From positions 1 to 64,000 of the forward strand of contig JAAYML010000092.1 of the NCBI GenBank assembly GCA_012521395.1: 64,000 nt of DNA. The letters run 5' to 3'. Positions 39,152 through 47,747 of the stretch are shown piece after piece. Origin of the DNA: Candidatus Epulonipiscium sp. Lineage in GTDB: Bacteria; Bacillota; Clostridia; Lachnospirales; Defluviitaleaceae. The position numbers and the translations under genes are program-made. The notes under the pieces are model-generated. The model was not told where the DNA came from, ran no database searches, and saw nothing but the letters and a program-made list of their open reading frames with translations. Each line of letters opens with the position of its first letter. The first letter of the stretch is position 1.

Positions 39152-39262
39152 TTCACATCTAGTTCATATTTTCCTATTATAATAAAAACAAATCAGTAAC
39201 ATACCCCTTCAATTCACATATATTCATAGCTACTACCAATCAGGTAGTGGTTATTTTTTTGT
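39152..39262 (+). ncRNA. Candidate short transcript: promoter-like TTCACA-17-TATTAT then hairpin and U-tract about 50-80 nt downstream
   Basis: TTCACA 39152-39157, TATTAT 39175-39180, ATAGCTACTACC-aatca-GGTAGTGGTTAT-TTTTTTT 39226-39261. Confidence 0.3.
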
Positions 39263-39360
39263 CATTTTATAAGCAATCTTAAAAATTCATTCTATATCTT
39301 GAAAAATAAGTTATTATCTTTTATTCTATATTTATAAGTCATTCATTAGGAGGGAAAAAC

Positions 39361-39483
39361 ATGGCAATAGCACCTGTACCAGTAGGACTATTATTTCTTT
39401 TAGGATTAGGCGGCGTTGTTATTATTGCAGCACTTATCGCTATCGTTGTTGCATTTATAGCTAACCGTAACAATGACAATTAA
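39361..39483 (+). CDS. 40-aa hydrophobic small membrane peptide
   Basis: RBS GGAGGG then ATG; MAIAPVPVGLLFLLGLGGVVIIAALIAIVVAFIANRNNDN*; upstream TTGAAA-17-TATTCT. Not in the supplied ORF track (below 60 aa). Confidence 0.7.
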   Translation: MAIAPVPVGLLFLLGLGGVVIIAALIAIVVAFIANRNNDN

Positions 39484-40152
39484 TTAATATCTGTAATTTT
39501 CCATAGCAATGGGTACTAAACCCCTCATAGCCAATAACAACCTTCTTTCTACATCATTCCAGTTAATCAACTGCCATAAACGGTTGATATATTCTTGTCG
39601 TCTGTTTTGATAATCTAAATAATAGGCATGTTCCCAAACATCAAAAACCAATATGGGAATGCCACCCCATTGGGTTAAATTCTGGTGTTTCTCAGCCTGA
39701 AGAATTTCTAATCTGTTCCAGGCAGGTTGCCAAATCACTATAGCCCAACCTGACCCTTGAACTTTTTCAGCCGCATGACTAAGCTGTTTTTGAAAACTAA
39801 AAAAACTGCCAAAATAGCGGTTGATTTGATTTAATGTCTGACTTCCTGGTCTTCCCCCAGTTCCCGGAGCAGCCAGATTGGTCCAGTAAATGCTGTGTAA
39901 AATATGTCCTGAGCCATTAAAAGCCAATTGATTTTCCCAATAACTGATCAAATCAAAATCATCTTTTTCCCTTAATTCTACAAGTTTGAGTTCTGTTTTA
40001 TTTAAATTATCTACATAGGCCCTGTGCAGTATATCATGATGAATCTTAAGGCTTTCAGAACTAATAATTGGTTCAAGGGCGTCATAATCATAAGGTAGTG
40101 GGGGCAACTTGTGCTGTCCTGGTGGAACAAAAAAATTCAAAGCAATTTCCAT
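39484..40152 (-). CDS. Fe/Mn superoxide dismutase family protein
   Basis: HKLPPLPYDYDALEPIISSESLKIHHDILHRAYVDNLN, GHILHSIYW, DVWEHAYYLDY; metal-ligand His/His/Asp/His appear retained. Confidence 0.88.
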   Translation of the reverse strand: MEIALNFFVPPGQHKLPPLPYDYDALEPIISSESLKIHHDILHRAYVDNLNKTELKLVELREKDDFDLISYWENQLAFNGSGHILHSIYWTNLAAPGTGGRPGSQTLNQINRYFGSFFSFQKQLSHAAEKVQGSGWAIVIWQPAWNRLEILQAEKHQNLTQWGGIPILVFDVWEHAYYLDYQNRRQEYINRLWQLINWNDVERRLLLAMRGLVPIAMENYRY

Positions 40153-40245
40153 TCTTATTCCTCCCAAAAAAATCATACATAATATGTATATTAGTCTCCT
40201 CTTTTAATCATGAGTCCTTAAAAATTCCCCAAATAGATTTTTCTA

Positions 40246-40274
40246 TTGCATTATTATAAAAATCATGTTATTAT
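40246..40274 (+). promoter_or_regulatory. Sigma-A-like promoter for the ArsR/SdpR-like gene
   Basis: TTGCAT - 17 nt - TATTAT. Confidence 0.65.
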
Positions 40275-40285
40275 TTAATTAGATA

Positions 40286-40303
40286 TTTAGATAATTATCT
40301 AAA
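40286..40303. promoter_or_regulatory. 18-bp perfect palindrome TTTAGATAATTATCTAAA, candidate operator
   Basis: Placed just downstream of the predicted start site. Confidence 0.65.
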
Positions 40304-40327
40304 CATCTAAAGAAAGGAGGCTATCAA

Positions 40328-40612
40328 TTGGATAATGTATTTAAAGCTTTATCAGATAAAAATAGAAGGCAAATACTAAAGTTACTTCGGGAAAAAGATT
40401 TATCCGCAGGAGAAATTGCAGAACATTTTGATATCAGTAAACCTTCTTTAAGTCATCATTTAAATATTTTAAAACAGGCCAATTTAGTACAAACTGAAAG
40501 ACAAGGACAAAATATCATTTATTCTTTAAATACTACTGCCATACAGGAGTTGATTAGCTGGATTTATGATTTCAAGGAAAAAGATGATTCAAATATTAAG
40601 AATGGAGGATGA
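40328..40612 (+). CDS. ArsR-family regulator, SdpR-like
   Basis: VFKALSDKNRRQILKLLREKDLSAGEIAEHFDISKPSLSHHLNILKQANLV; TTG start behind AAAGGAGG. Confidence 0.9.
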   Translation: MDNVFKALSDKNRRQILKLLREKDLSAGEIAEHFDISKPSLSHHLNILKQANLVQTERQGQNIIYSLNTTAIQELISWIYDFKEKDDSNIKNGG

Positions 40613-40616
40613 TAAA

Positions 40617-41258
40617 ATGAAATATAAAAAAATCATTTGGTCCTTAATGATTCTTTCTTTTATTGGCACCCTTGCAATCTTCCCGCACTTACCTGAACAT
40701 ATTCCAATTCATTGGAATATGCACGGGGAAATTGACAATTATAGTTCAAAATATATTGCTCTCTTCCTGGCTGTCCTCCCTGCACTAATCTATCTTATGA
40801 TGACATACCTCCCCAAAATTGACCCAAAAAAAGAAAGCTATCAAAAACATTCAAAAGCTTACAGTATTATGTCAGCCACTTTAGCCGTATTTACAATTCT
40901 TATTCATTGGGTTAGTCTTTTAGCTGCTTTAAATATCATTAGACAGACCGACTTTTTTGTAAAACTATTGGTTGGTATTTTATTTGTTATTTTGGGCAAT
41001 TACATGACCCAATTACGCTATAATTATTTTATAGGAATAAGGTTACCCTGGACACTCGCCAGCGAAACCGTCTGGAGAAAGACTCACAGAGTTGGTGGAA
41101 TCGCAATGATGCTTTTAGGCCTTATCCTTGTCTTAACTTCATTTATAAGAGGTTCGATTAGCGCTGTTATTTTTGGTGTTTCACTTTTCTCTTTTATATT
41201 CTTTACATTTTTATACGCATACCTTGAATATAAAAAAGAAATAAAAGGCAAATCTTAA
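40617..41258 (+). CDS. SdpI/YhfL-family (DUF1648) membrane protein
   Basis: FPHLPEHIPIHWNMHGEIDNYSSK and YNYFIGIRLPWTLASETVWRKTHRVGG; ATG at 40617. Confidence 0.88.
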   Translation: MKYKKIIWSLMILSFIGTLAIFPHLPEHIPIHWNMHGEIDNYSSKYIALFLAVLPALIYLMMTYLPKIDPKKESYQKHSKAYSIMSATLAVFTILIHWVSLLAALNIIRQTDFFVKLLVGILFVILGNYMTQLRYNYFIGIRLPWTLASETVWRKTHRVGGIAMMLLGLILVLTSFIRGSISAVIFGVSLFSFIFFTFLYAYLEYKKEIKGKS

Positions 41259-41263
41259 AAAAG

Positions 41264-41301
41264 AAAAAATCCTAAGAGAATACGGTCTCTTAGGATTTTT
41301 T
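41264..41301 (+). terminator. Intrinsic terminator
   Basis: AAAAATCCTAAGAGA...TCTCTTAGGATTTTTT. Confidence 0.88.
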
Positions 41302-41307
41302 AGTCAG

Positions 41308-42537
41308 TTAAAAAGCAAAATTACCGTTTATAAAGACAGGAATTTCTTCCCCATCAAAAGTGGTTCCCATGATTTCAAGGTCTGCGGTACCAACCATAAA
41401 ATCTTCATGTACAAGCGAATCATTGGCTCCCTCTTTTTTCAGTTCCTCTGGCGTCATCTTTTCCCCGCCCTTTATACATGGGGAATAAGCTTTTCCAATG
41501 GCTAAATGACAAGAAGCATTTTCGTCAAATAAGGTATTATAAAAGAGAATCTTTAAGTTAGAAATTGGCGAATCATAGGGTACCAGGGCAACTTCACCCA
41601 AGTATGCTGAACCTTCGTCGGTATTAATCAGATGTTTTAAACTGTCATAGCCTTTTGCAGCTGTAAAATCAACTATTTTTCCATCCTTAAAAGTCAATGA
41701 AAAGTCATCTATTAAGCTGCCATTATAATTTAAAGGCATAGAACTAACCACTTTACCATTGACTCCGTCTCTTTTTGGTAAAGTAAAGACTTCTTCAGTC
41801 GGCATATTGGCAATAAAGGCTACACCATCTTGCGTAAAATCCGCTCCACCAGTCCAAATATGATTTTCAGGAAGTTCAATCACAAGATCCGTTCCTAAAG
41901 AATTTTTATAATGAAGATATCTAAATTTTTTAGAATTTAAAAATTCCATTCTTTTTTCCAGATTCCTTTTATGCTCTTCCCAGGCAGCTACAGGATCCTC
42001 CTGATCTACTCTGACAGTCTTTAGAATAGCTTGCCACAAGCTTTCCACTGCTTCTTCTTCAGGTAAATCCGGATAGACCTTTTTTGCCCAGGCAACTGTG
42101 GGAACGGACGCAATACACCAGGCATTTTGATTGGTCATAGTTCTGTCCCTGTACTCTTTTAAAGCAATATTGGTTACCTTTTGATATTTAGCAACCCTTT
42201 CAGGATCAATGTCCTTAAGCAGTTCAGGATCTGAAGCATATATATTTAAAAAAGCAGCTCCTTTTCTTGCATAAGAATTATAGAATTCTTTTTGCCAATC
42301 CGGATATTCTTCGAAAACTTCATCCGGAGCATAAGTATATTTCATCTTGGTAGACAATTCATCTTTCCAAAAGATTTGTACGTCTTTTGCCCCTTCTTTA
42401 TAAGCAAGTTCGACAACCATTCGCGTAAAATCTGCTACTTCAACGGGGCTTTGTACAACCAGAATCTGATTTTTTTGAATGTTGACCCCTGTTTTTACCA
42501 ATAATCTAGCATACTTTTCAAGCAATTTTTTATCCAT
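41308..42537 (-). CDS. M29-family aminopeptidase
   Basis: EKYARLLVKTGVNIQKNQILVVQSPVEVADFTRMVVELAYKEGAKDVQIFW; ENASCHLAIGKAY; HEDFMVGTADLEI. Confidence 0.92.
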   Translation of the reverse strand: MDKKLLEKYARLLVKTGVNIQKNQILVVQSPVEVADFTRMVVELAYKEGAKDVQIFWKDELSTKMKYTYAPDEVFEEYPDWQKEFYNSYARKGAAFLNIYASDPELLKDIDPERVAKYQKVTNIALKEYRDRTMTNQNAWCIASVPTVAWAKKVYPDLPEEEAVESLWQAILKTVRVDQEDPVAAWEEHKRNLEKRMEFLNSKKFRYLHYKNSLGTDLVIELPENHIWTGGADFTQDGVAFIANMPTEEVFTLPKRDGVNGKVVSSMPLNYNGSLIDDFSLTFKDGKIVDFTAAKGYDSLKHLINTDEGSAYLGEVALVPYDSPISNLKILFYNTLFDENASCHLAIGKAYSPCIKGGEKMTPEELKKEGANDSLVHEDFMVGTADLEIMGTTFDGEEIPVFINGNFAF

Positions 42538-42606
42538 ATAGATCTCCTTCCATTTTTAAGTCAATATTATTAATATATCTCTTTATTCTTTACAAGTCAA
42601 TTTTTT

Positions 42607-43854
42607 CTATGCACTTTCTTCATTGGGTACCATGATTAATACCACTCCCCCGACGATAAATAACAAGATAACACTCAAAACACCATAATTAGTTTTACCT
42701 GTGGCCTGAGAGATCATACCCATTAATGCTGGTCCCATAATGGCCGCAAATTTGCCAAATATATTATAAAAGCCAAAGAACTCGTTCGATTTTTCCTTAG
42801 GAATAATTTTACCATAATAAGAACGGCTAAGCGCCTGAATGCCCCCCTGGGAAGTACCTACCAACATAGCCAGAATCCAGAAATCCAGCTTACTGTCTAA
42901 AAAATATCCATAAATACAGATGAACGTGTAAATACTAATACCCACATATAACATTGTTTTACCAGGAAATTTCTCCGAAAGTTTTCCATATAAGAGGGCA
43001 AAGGGAAAAGCAACAAACTGTGTAACCAAAAGAACCACAAGCAATGTTACTGAACCAATGCCCAAATCCGCACCATAAGAAGTAGCCATTTTTATAATGG
43101 TATCGACTCCATCAATGTAAAAAAAGTATGCAATTAAAAAGATAAATACCTGCTTATGCTGCTTAATATTTTTAAACGTATCCCATAATCTTTTAAAACT
43201 ATTGCGGACGGGATGGTCTTCCATTTCTATTCCATAGACTTGTTTTACTGTTTTTAACATGGGTATTGAGAAAATCCCCCACCACAAAGCTGTAATCACA
43301 AATGCAATCTTACTTGCCATCTCAAAAGATAAAGGAATGATTTCTAGCTGAGATAAAACAACAAAAGTCATACAAATAATAAATGGAATGGTACTGCCAA
43401 TATAACCTAAAGCAAATCCAATGGTAGAAACCTTATCCATCCTTTCTTCGGATGTAATATCCACTAAAAATGCATCATAAAAAATATTGGCACCTGCAAA
43501 ACCCATGGCAGTCAATATATAAAAAATCAAAAGCAGAAGCCAGAAATCTTGTGGTACAATTGTCAAAAGGAAAGTAAAAATCACCCCTAAACCCAAAAAA
43601 ATACTAAAAAATTTCTTTTTAAATCCTTTATAATCTGCTATAGTACCCAGGATCGGGGCTAATATGGCTATAATCAAAGTTGCAAAAGAATTGGCATAAC
43701 CCCAATAAGCCGTAGAAGTCGCTGCACTGCCTCCACTGCTTGCAAAAATATTTTTAAAATATAAAGGTAAAATCGTTGATGTAACCGTCATAGTGTATGC
43801 AGAATTTGCCCAATCATATAAAGCCCAGCTTTTTTCTACTTTCGTTAATTTCAT
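42607..43854 (-). CDS. MFS transporter, UMF1-type
   Basis: SWALYDWANSAYTMTVTSTILPLYFK; GGIQALSRSYYGKIIPKEKSNEFFGFYNIFGKFAAIMGP. Confidence 0.88.
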   Translation of the reverse strand: MKLTKVEKSWALYDWANSAYTMTVTSTILPLYFKNIFASSGGSAATSTAYWGYANSFATLIIAILAPILGTIADYKGFKKKFFSIFLGLGVIFTFLLTIVPQDFWLLLLIFYILTAMGFAGANIFYDAFLVDITSEERMDKVSTIGFALGYIGSTIPFIICMTFVVLSQLEIIPLSFEMASKIAFVITALWWGIFSIPMLKTVKQVYGIEMEDHPVRNSFKRLWDTFKNIKQHKQVFIFLIAYFFYIDGVDTIIKMATSYGADLGIGSVTLLVVLLVTQFVAFPFALLYGKLSEKFPGKTMLYVGISIYTFICIYGYFLDSKLDFWILAMLVGTSQGGIQALSRSYYGKIIPKEKSNEFFGFYNIFGKFAAIMGPALMGMISQATGKTNYGVLSVILLFIVGGVVLIMVPNEESA

Positions 43855-43880
43855 TTTATCCCCCAATTCTTAATGTATTT

Positions 43881-45182
43881 TTATTCCAGAATTTCTTCAA
43901 GGACTCTGCCATCTGAATCTTTTAATTCTAAATTTAACAGTTTTGCCAGAGTAGGTCCTTCATCAATTAAATTCATTGTTTCAAGAACAATTCCTTTTTT
44001 AATCCCTTTCCCTTTAGCCATAAAAACCGTCGTATAATTTTCTTTATAAGGTGAATAGCCATGCGTTGAACGTGTATAAGAAGAATCTTCTCTTTCTTTC
44101 TCTTCTGAAATTTCTTTTATAAAACTATCTGTAATTTCGTCTAAAAAATAATAACCTTTATTGGCTTCCAGCATAAAGCTGCAGTTTGGGTCTGCTCCCA
44201 TCTTTAAGGCTTCTTCGCGATTATAGATATACTCGAAACAATGAAATTTTTGATTGATTTCCTCAAAAATCAAACGCAAAGCTTCCAATAGATTTTTATC
44301 TTTATCTTTTGTATAAATATAAGCTGAACCTCCGCAGCTTTTTGCAACAGCCTGGTAATTTATTATTTTTCCTTTTTCATTCACCTTTATAAAGCCTTTT
44401 TCTTTTAACCAGCTATTTAAGTAAATCACCTTGTCTTCATCTAAACTGCTGTGATCTCCCAGCAAAATCACAGCCGATTCATCACAAATAGCTTTTTCAT
44501 TTATAACCTTAAGAAATTCTCCAAGCCTCTTATCATGCCTTAATAAGGCTTCCCGGGCTTCTTTTGAATTAAAACCGTAATCATGTCTTTGGCTATCTAA
44601 ATCTGTATAATGAACAAAAAAGAGCTCGGCTTCTAAATTTTTTATGCTATACAAAAAAGATTGATGCGTAAAATCATCAAGATATGGCTGCTTTATACCT
44701 TTTCTTAAATTTCCAAATAATTTATTGAGTTTATACTGATATAAAGGACTTCCATTCATTAAAGAAACCATTATCTGATTTTGCCAGGGCCTGTTAGGAA
44801 AAATCTCTGGTACATTGTATTGAATTTTGGATTTTGCAGTTACTGGCCATAAGAGAGCAACAACTTTCATGCCTTTTCTAATGGCCAAATCATATAAAGT
44901 ATCTCCTTTTATATCCTTACGGTACCAATACCAATCCGGAGAGCTTCTATTAATCTGAAGCCTGGTATTGTCAACAATACCATGATTTTTCGGATATTTT
45001 CCCGTGACAATCGTTGTATGGGCCGGATAAGTCAGTGATGGATAAATACTATAAACCTTTTTGCAATAAGAAGCTTCTTTAAGAAAGTCTTTAAAATTTG
45101 GCAATTCCTTTATAAAATCAAAATCCATACTTGAAAGACCATCAAAGGAAATGACAAACAAATATCTTGGTCTTTTCTCCAT
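43881..45182 (-). CDS. Alkaline phosphatase superfamily / nucleotide pyrophosphatase-phosphodiesterase-like protein
   Basis: SFDGLSSMDFDFIKELPNF, YPSLTYPAHTTIVTGKYPKNHGI, DLDSQRHDYG, LLGDHSSL. Confidence 0.88.
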   Translation of the reverse strand: MEKRPRYLFVISFDGLSSMDFDFIKELPNFKDFLKEASYCKKVYSIYPSLTYPAHTTIVTGKYPKNHGIVDNTRLQINRSSPDWYWYRKDIKGDTLYDLAIRKGMKVVALLWPVTAKSKIQYNVPEIFPNRPWQNQIMVSLMNGSPLYQYKLNKLFGNLRKGIKQPYLDDFTHQSFLYSIKNLEAELFFVHYTDLDSQRHDYGFNSKEAREALLRHDKRLGEFLKVINEKAICDESAVILLGDHSSLDEDKVIYLNSWLKEKGFIKVNEKGKIINYQAVAKSCGGSAYIYTKDKDKNLLEALRLIFEEINQKFHCFEYIYNREEALKMGADPNCSFMLEANKGYYFLDEITDSFIKEISEEKEREDSSYTRSTHGYSPYKENYTTVFMAKGKGIKKGIVLETMNLIDEGPTLAKLLNLELKDSDGRVLEEILE

Positions 45183-45269
45183 AGATGCCCTCCTAAATTT
45201 GCTCTGTATGATTATACTCTATAATTAATCATACCATAATTTTCCGAGCATATACAGTCATATATAAAA

Positions 45270-45323
45270 ATATCTCCAATGAACAGACTGATTATCATTC
45301 ATCAGACTATCCTTTGGAGATAT
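45270..45323 (-). terminator. Intrinsic terminator downstream of hppA
   Basis: ATATCTCCAA...TTGGAGATAT inverted repeat with U-rich minus-strand tail. Confidence 0.7.
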
Positions 45324-45349
45324 CATATCAAAATTTTAAATGAATAATT

Positions 45350-47452
45350 CTATTTACCAAATAATGAAAGGGTTAAAAAGATGGTTGACATTAAGGATGC
45401 CACTAAAGAAACAACCGTGATCTGTGTATTAATGGAAGGACCAGCTGTATCTTTAAAAGGATCTCCTACTGTATCGCCAACAACAGCTGATTTATGGGCT
45501 CTTGAACCTTTTCCACCATGGTTACCTGCTTCAACGAATTTTTTAGTATTGTCCCACAGTCCGCCTGTGTTAGACATAAATAAGGCAAATAATAAACCAC
45601 TTATAATATTTCCGGTTAAAAATCCCCCAATAGCCTGGACACCACCAATAATACCAACCACAATGGTTGCTATAATAGCCATTAAACCTGCTGGTATTAA
45701 TTCTTTCATAGCACCATCGGTAGCAATTTCTATACATTTGTCATATTCAGGCATAACGCCTTCTTTTCCTTCTTTTAAACCATCAATTTCTTCAAATTGA
45801 CGATGAATTTCAGCAACCATCCTCTGTGCATTCTTTTCTACACCTAACATTAACATAGCTGAAAAAACAACTGGAATAGAACAGCCAACCAATAAACCAA
45901 AGAAAACTAAAGGATTCATAATATCAAAATTACTGATGGCTTCTTTTCCTAATTCAAGAGCAGCGCCATTCACTTCGCTGATAAAGGCACCTAAAAGAGC
46001 TATAACGGTAAGACCTGCCGCACCAATAGCAAATCCTTTGGTAACCGCTTTTACTGTATTTCCGGCACTATCCAGAGAATCTGTTACTTCCAGAGCTTTA
46101 TCGCCTAAATTTCCCATTTCTACGAGACCTCTTGCATTATCGACGATAGGACCATAGGCATCATTAGAAATAATCATTCCTACAATTGAAAGCATGCCTA
46201 ATGCTGACATAGAAATACCAAACAAAGCATAACCGCTACCTAAAGGCTCACACAATTTATAAGCAATCAAGGCAGAAAAAGCAATACCTACAATAGCTGG
46301 CAAAGTACTGATTAAACCATACGAAATCCCAGATAAAACTGTAAAAGCAGGACCAGATTCTGATGATTTTGCTACTGCATGAACTGGTTTTTTAGTATCA
46401 TCTGTAAAATAATTGGTCGCAATACCAATAATAACGCCAATCAATAAACCTACCGCGCTGGCTCCCCAAATCCGCCATTCAAATCCAAAAATTATGGTTG
46501 CCAAAACGGTTAAAATGCCAAAAATAGCGGTTGTAACATATGTACTGTTATTTAATGCTCTTGTAGGATTACCTTTTTTGCCGATTCTTGCTGAAGCAAC
46601 GCCGATGATTGAAGCCAAAAGTCCTATTGCTCCATAACAAAAGACCATACTTGTGTTTAACATTTTTCCAGTTCCCTGGTCCAAAGCAACCGCCATTACA
46701 AGAGCAGCAGCCATTGATGCTACATTAGAGTCAAACAAGTCCGCACCCATTCCAGCAACGTCTCCTACATTATCACCCACATTATCCGCAATAACTGCAG
46801 GATTTCTTGGATCATCTTCAGGGATACCTAATTCTACCTTACCAACCAGGTCTGCACTTACATCGGCAGTCTTTGTAAAAATACCTCCCCCTGCCTTTGC
46901 AAATAAAGCTAAAGAACTTGCACCAAAACTAAAGCCTAATAAAGCAGTGGTATCTCTGGTTAAAAGATATATTAAACTCACACCAAATAAACTGCTTCCT
47001 ACAACTGCCATCCCCATGACAGCTCCACCACGAAAACCTGCCATAAAAGATTTTTGAATACCCTCTTTTGAAGCTTCAGCAGCTTTCACATTAGCAATCG
47101 TCGCAATAGTTATACCTACTTTACCTGCAATTGCAGAAAAAATTGTTCCACAAATATATGCTGCAGCCATAATCATATTGTCTGTTATATTGCCACTCCA
47201 AATCGGAGAAGGAAGTAATAAAAGAATAAAAATAACAACAATACCACTGAACGCTGCTAATTTTTTATATTCCTTTGCTAAAAATGTGTTTGCACCTTTT
47301 CGGATCAGTTCTCCTATTTCTATAACACGTGCATTTGAAGCTGGCTGCTTTTTTACCCATTTATACAGCCAATAAGCTTCGATAAAAGATAAAATTGAAA
47401 CAATAACTGCAATTGCCAAAAAAAAGTTCACTTGCATTTCCACTGTATTCAT
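45350..47452 (-). CDS. hppA: Membrane-bound ion-translocating pyrophosphatase
   Basis: DVSADLVGKVELGIPEDDPRNPAVIADNVGDNVGDVAGMGADLF; GNTVKAVTKGFAIGAAGL; GDTVGDPFKDTAGPSIN. Confidence 0.96.
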   Translation of the reverse strand: MNTVEMQVNFFLAIAVIVSILSFIEAYWLYKWVKKQPASNARVIEIGELIRKGANTFLAKEYKKLAAFSGIVVIFILLLLPSPIWSGNITDNMIMAAAYICGTIFSAIAGKVGITIATIANVKAAEASKEGIQKSFMAGFRGGAVMGMAVVGSSLFGVSLIYLLTRDTTALLGFSFGASSLALFAKAGGGIFTKTADVSADLVGKVELGIPEDDPRNPAVIADNVGDNVGDVAGMGADLFDSNVASMAAALVMAVALDQGTGKMLNTSMVFCYGAIGLLASIIGVASARIGKKGNPTRALNNSTYVTTAIFGILTVLATIIFGFEWRIWGASAVGLLIGVIIGIATNYFTDDTKKPVHAVAKSSESGPAFTVLSGISYGLISTLPAIVGIAFSALIAYKLCEPLGSGYALFGISMSALGMLSIVGMIISNDAYGPIVDNARGLVEMGNLGDKALEVTDSLDSAGNTVKAVTKGFAIGAAGLTVIALLGAFISEVNGAALELGKEAISNFDIMNPLVFFGLLVGCSIPVVFSAMLMLGVEKNAQRMVAEIHRQFEEIDGLKEGKEGVMPEYDKCIEIATDGAMKELIPAGLMAIIATIVVGIIGGVQAIGGFLTGNIISGLLFALFMSNTGGLWDNTKKFVEAGNHGGKGSRAHKSAVVGDTVGDPFKDTAGPSINTQITVVSLVASLMSTIFLTLSLFGK

Positions 47453-47747
47453 CCCCCATTGAAAACGAAATATTTCTTAATGAATGAATAAGTTTGAAAA
47501 CTAAATACGCCCCCTTTTCTTTTTTATTTAACACCAACTAAATATTAATACGATTTAATTAATAATTCAAGCTTTTTACAATTTTTACTTTCATTTTTTT
47601 TATTACAAATTAATACAAATTATTTTTCCTATTCGCTTTATTTGAAGTGTACAAAATTTAAAAGCTTGTGCTATAATATCTATTAGTTTATTAACCCACA
47701 AAATGCTTTATAAAATTTTTTCTATAAAATAAGGAGGAAATATTAAC

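Noticed and set aside
40175-40189. Sporulation (sigma-F/G) promoter upstream of the SOD gene (CATATTA)
   Set aside because: The -10-like CATATTA lacks a matching -35 (GNATA) at 15-16 nt; kept only as a dyad comparison.
45381-45800. 139-aa plus-strand ORF at the 3' end of hppA
   Set aside because: Antisense shadow ORF of conserved membrane protein; Pro-rich translation without family resemblance.
46653-47057. 134-aa plus-strand ORF inside hppA
   Set aside because: Antisense to a highly conserved hppA coding region, low-complexity Pro/Ala/Thr composition, no RBS; typical shadow ORF.
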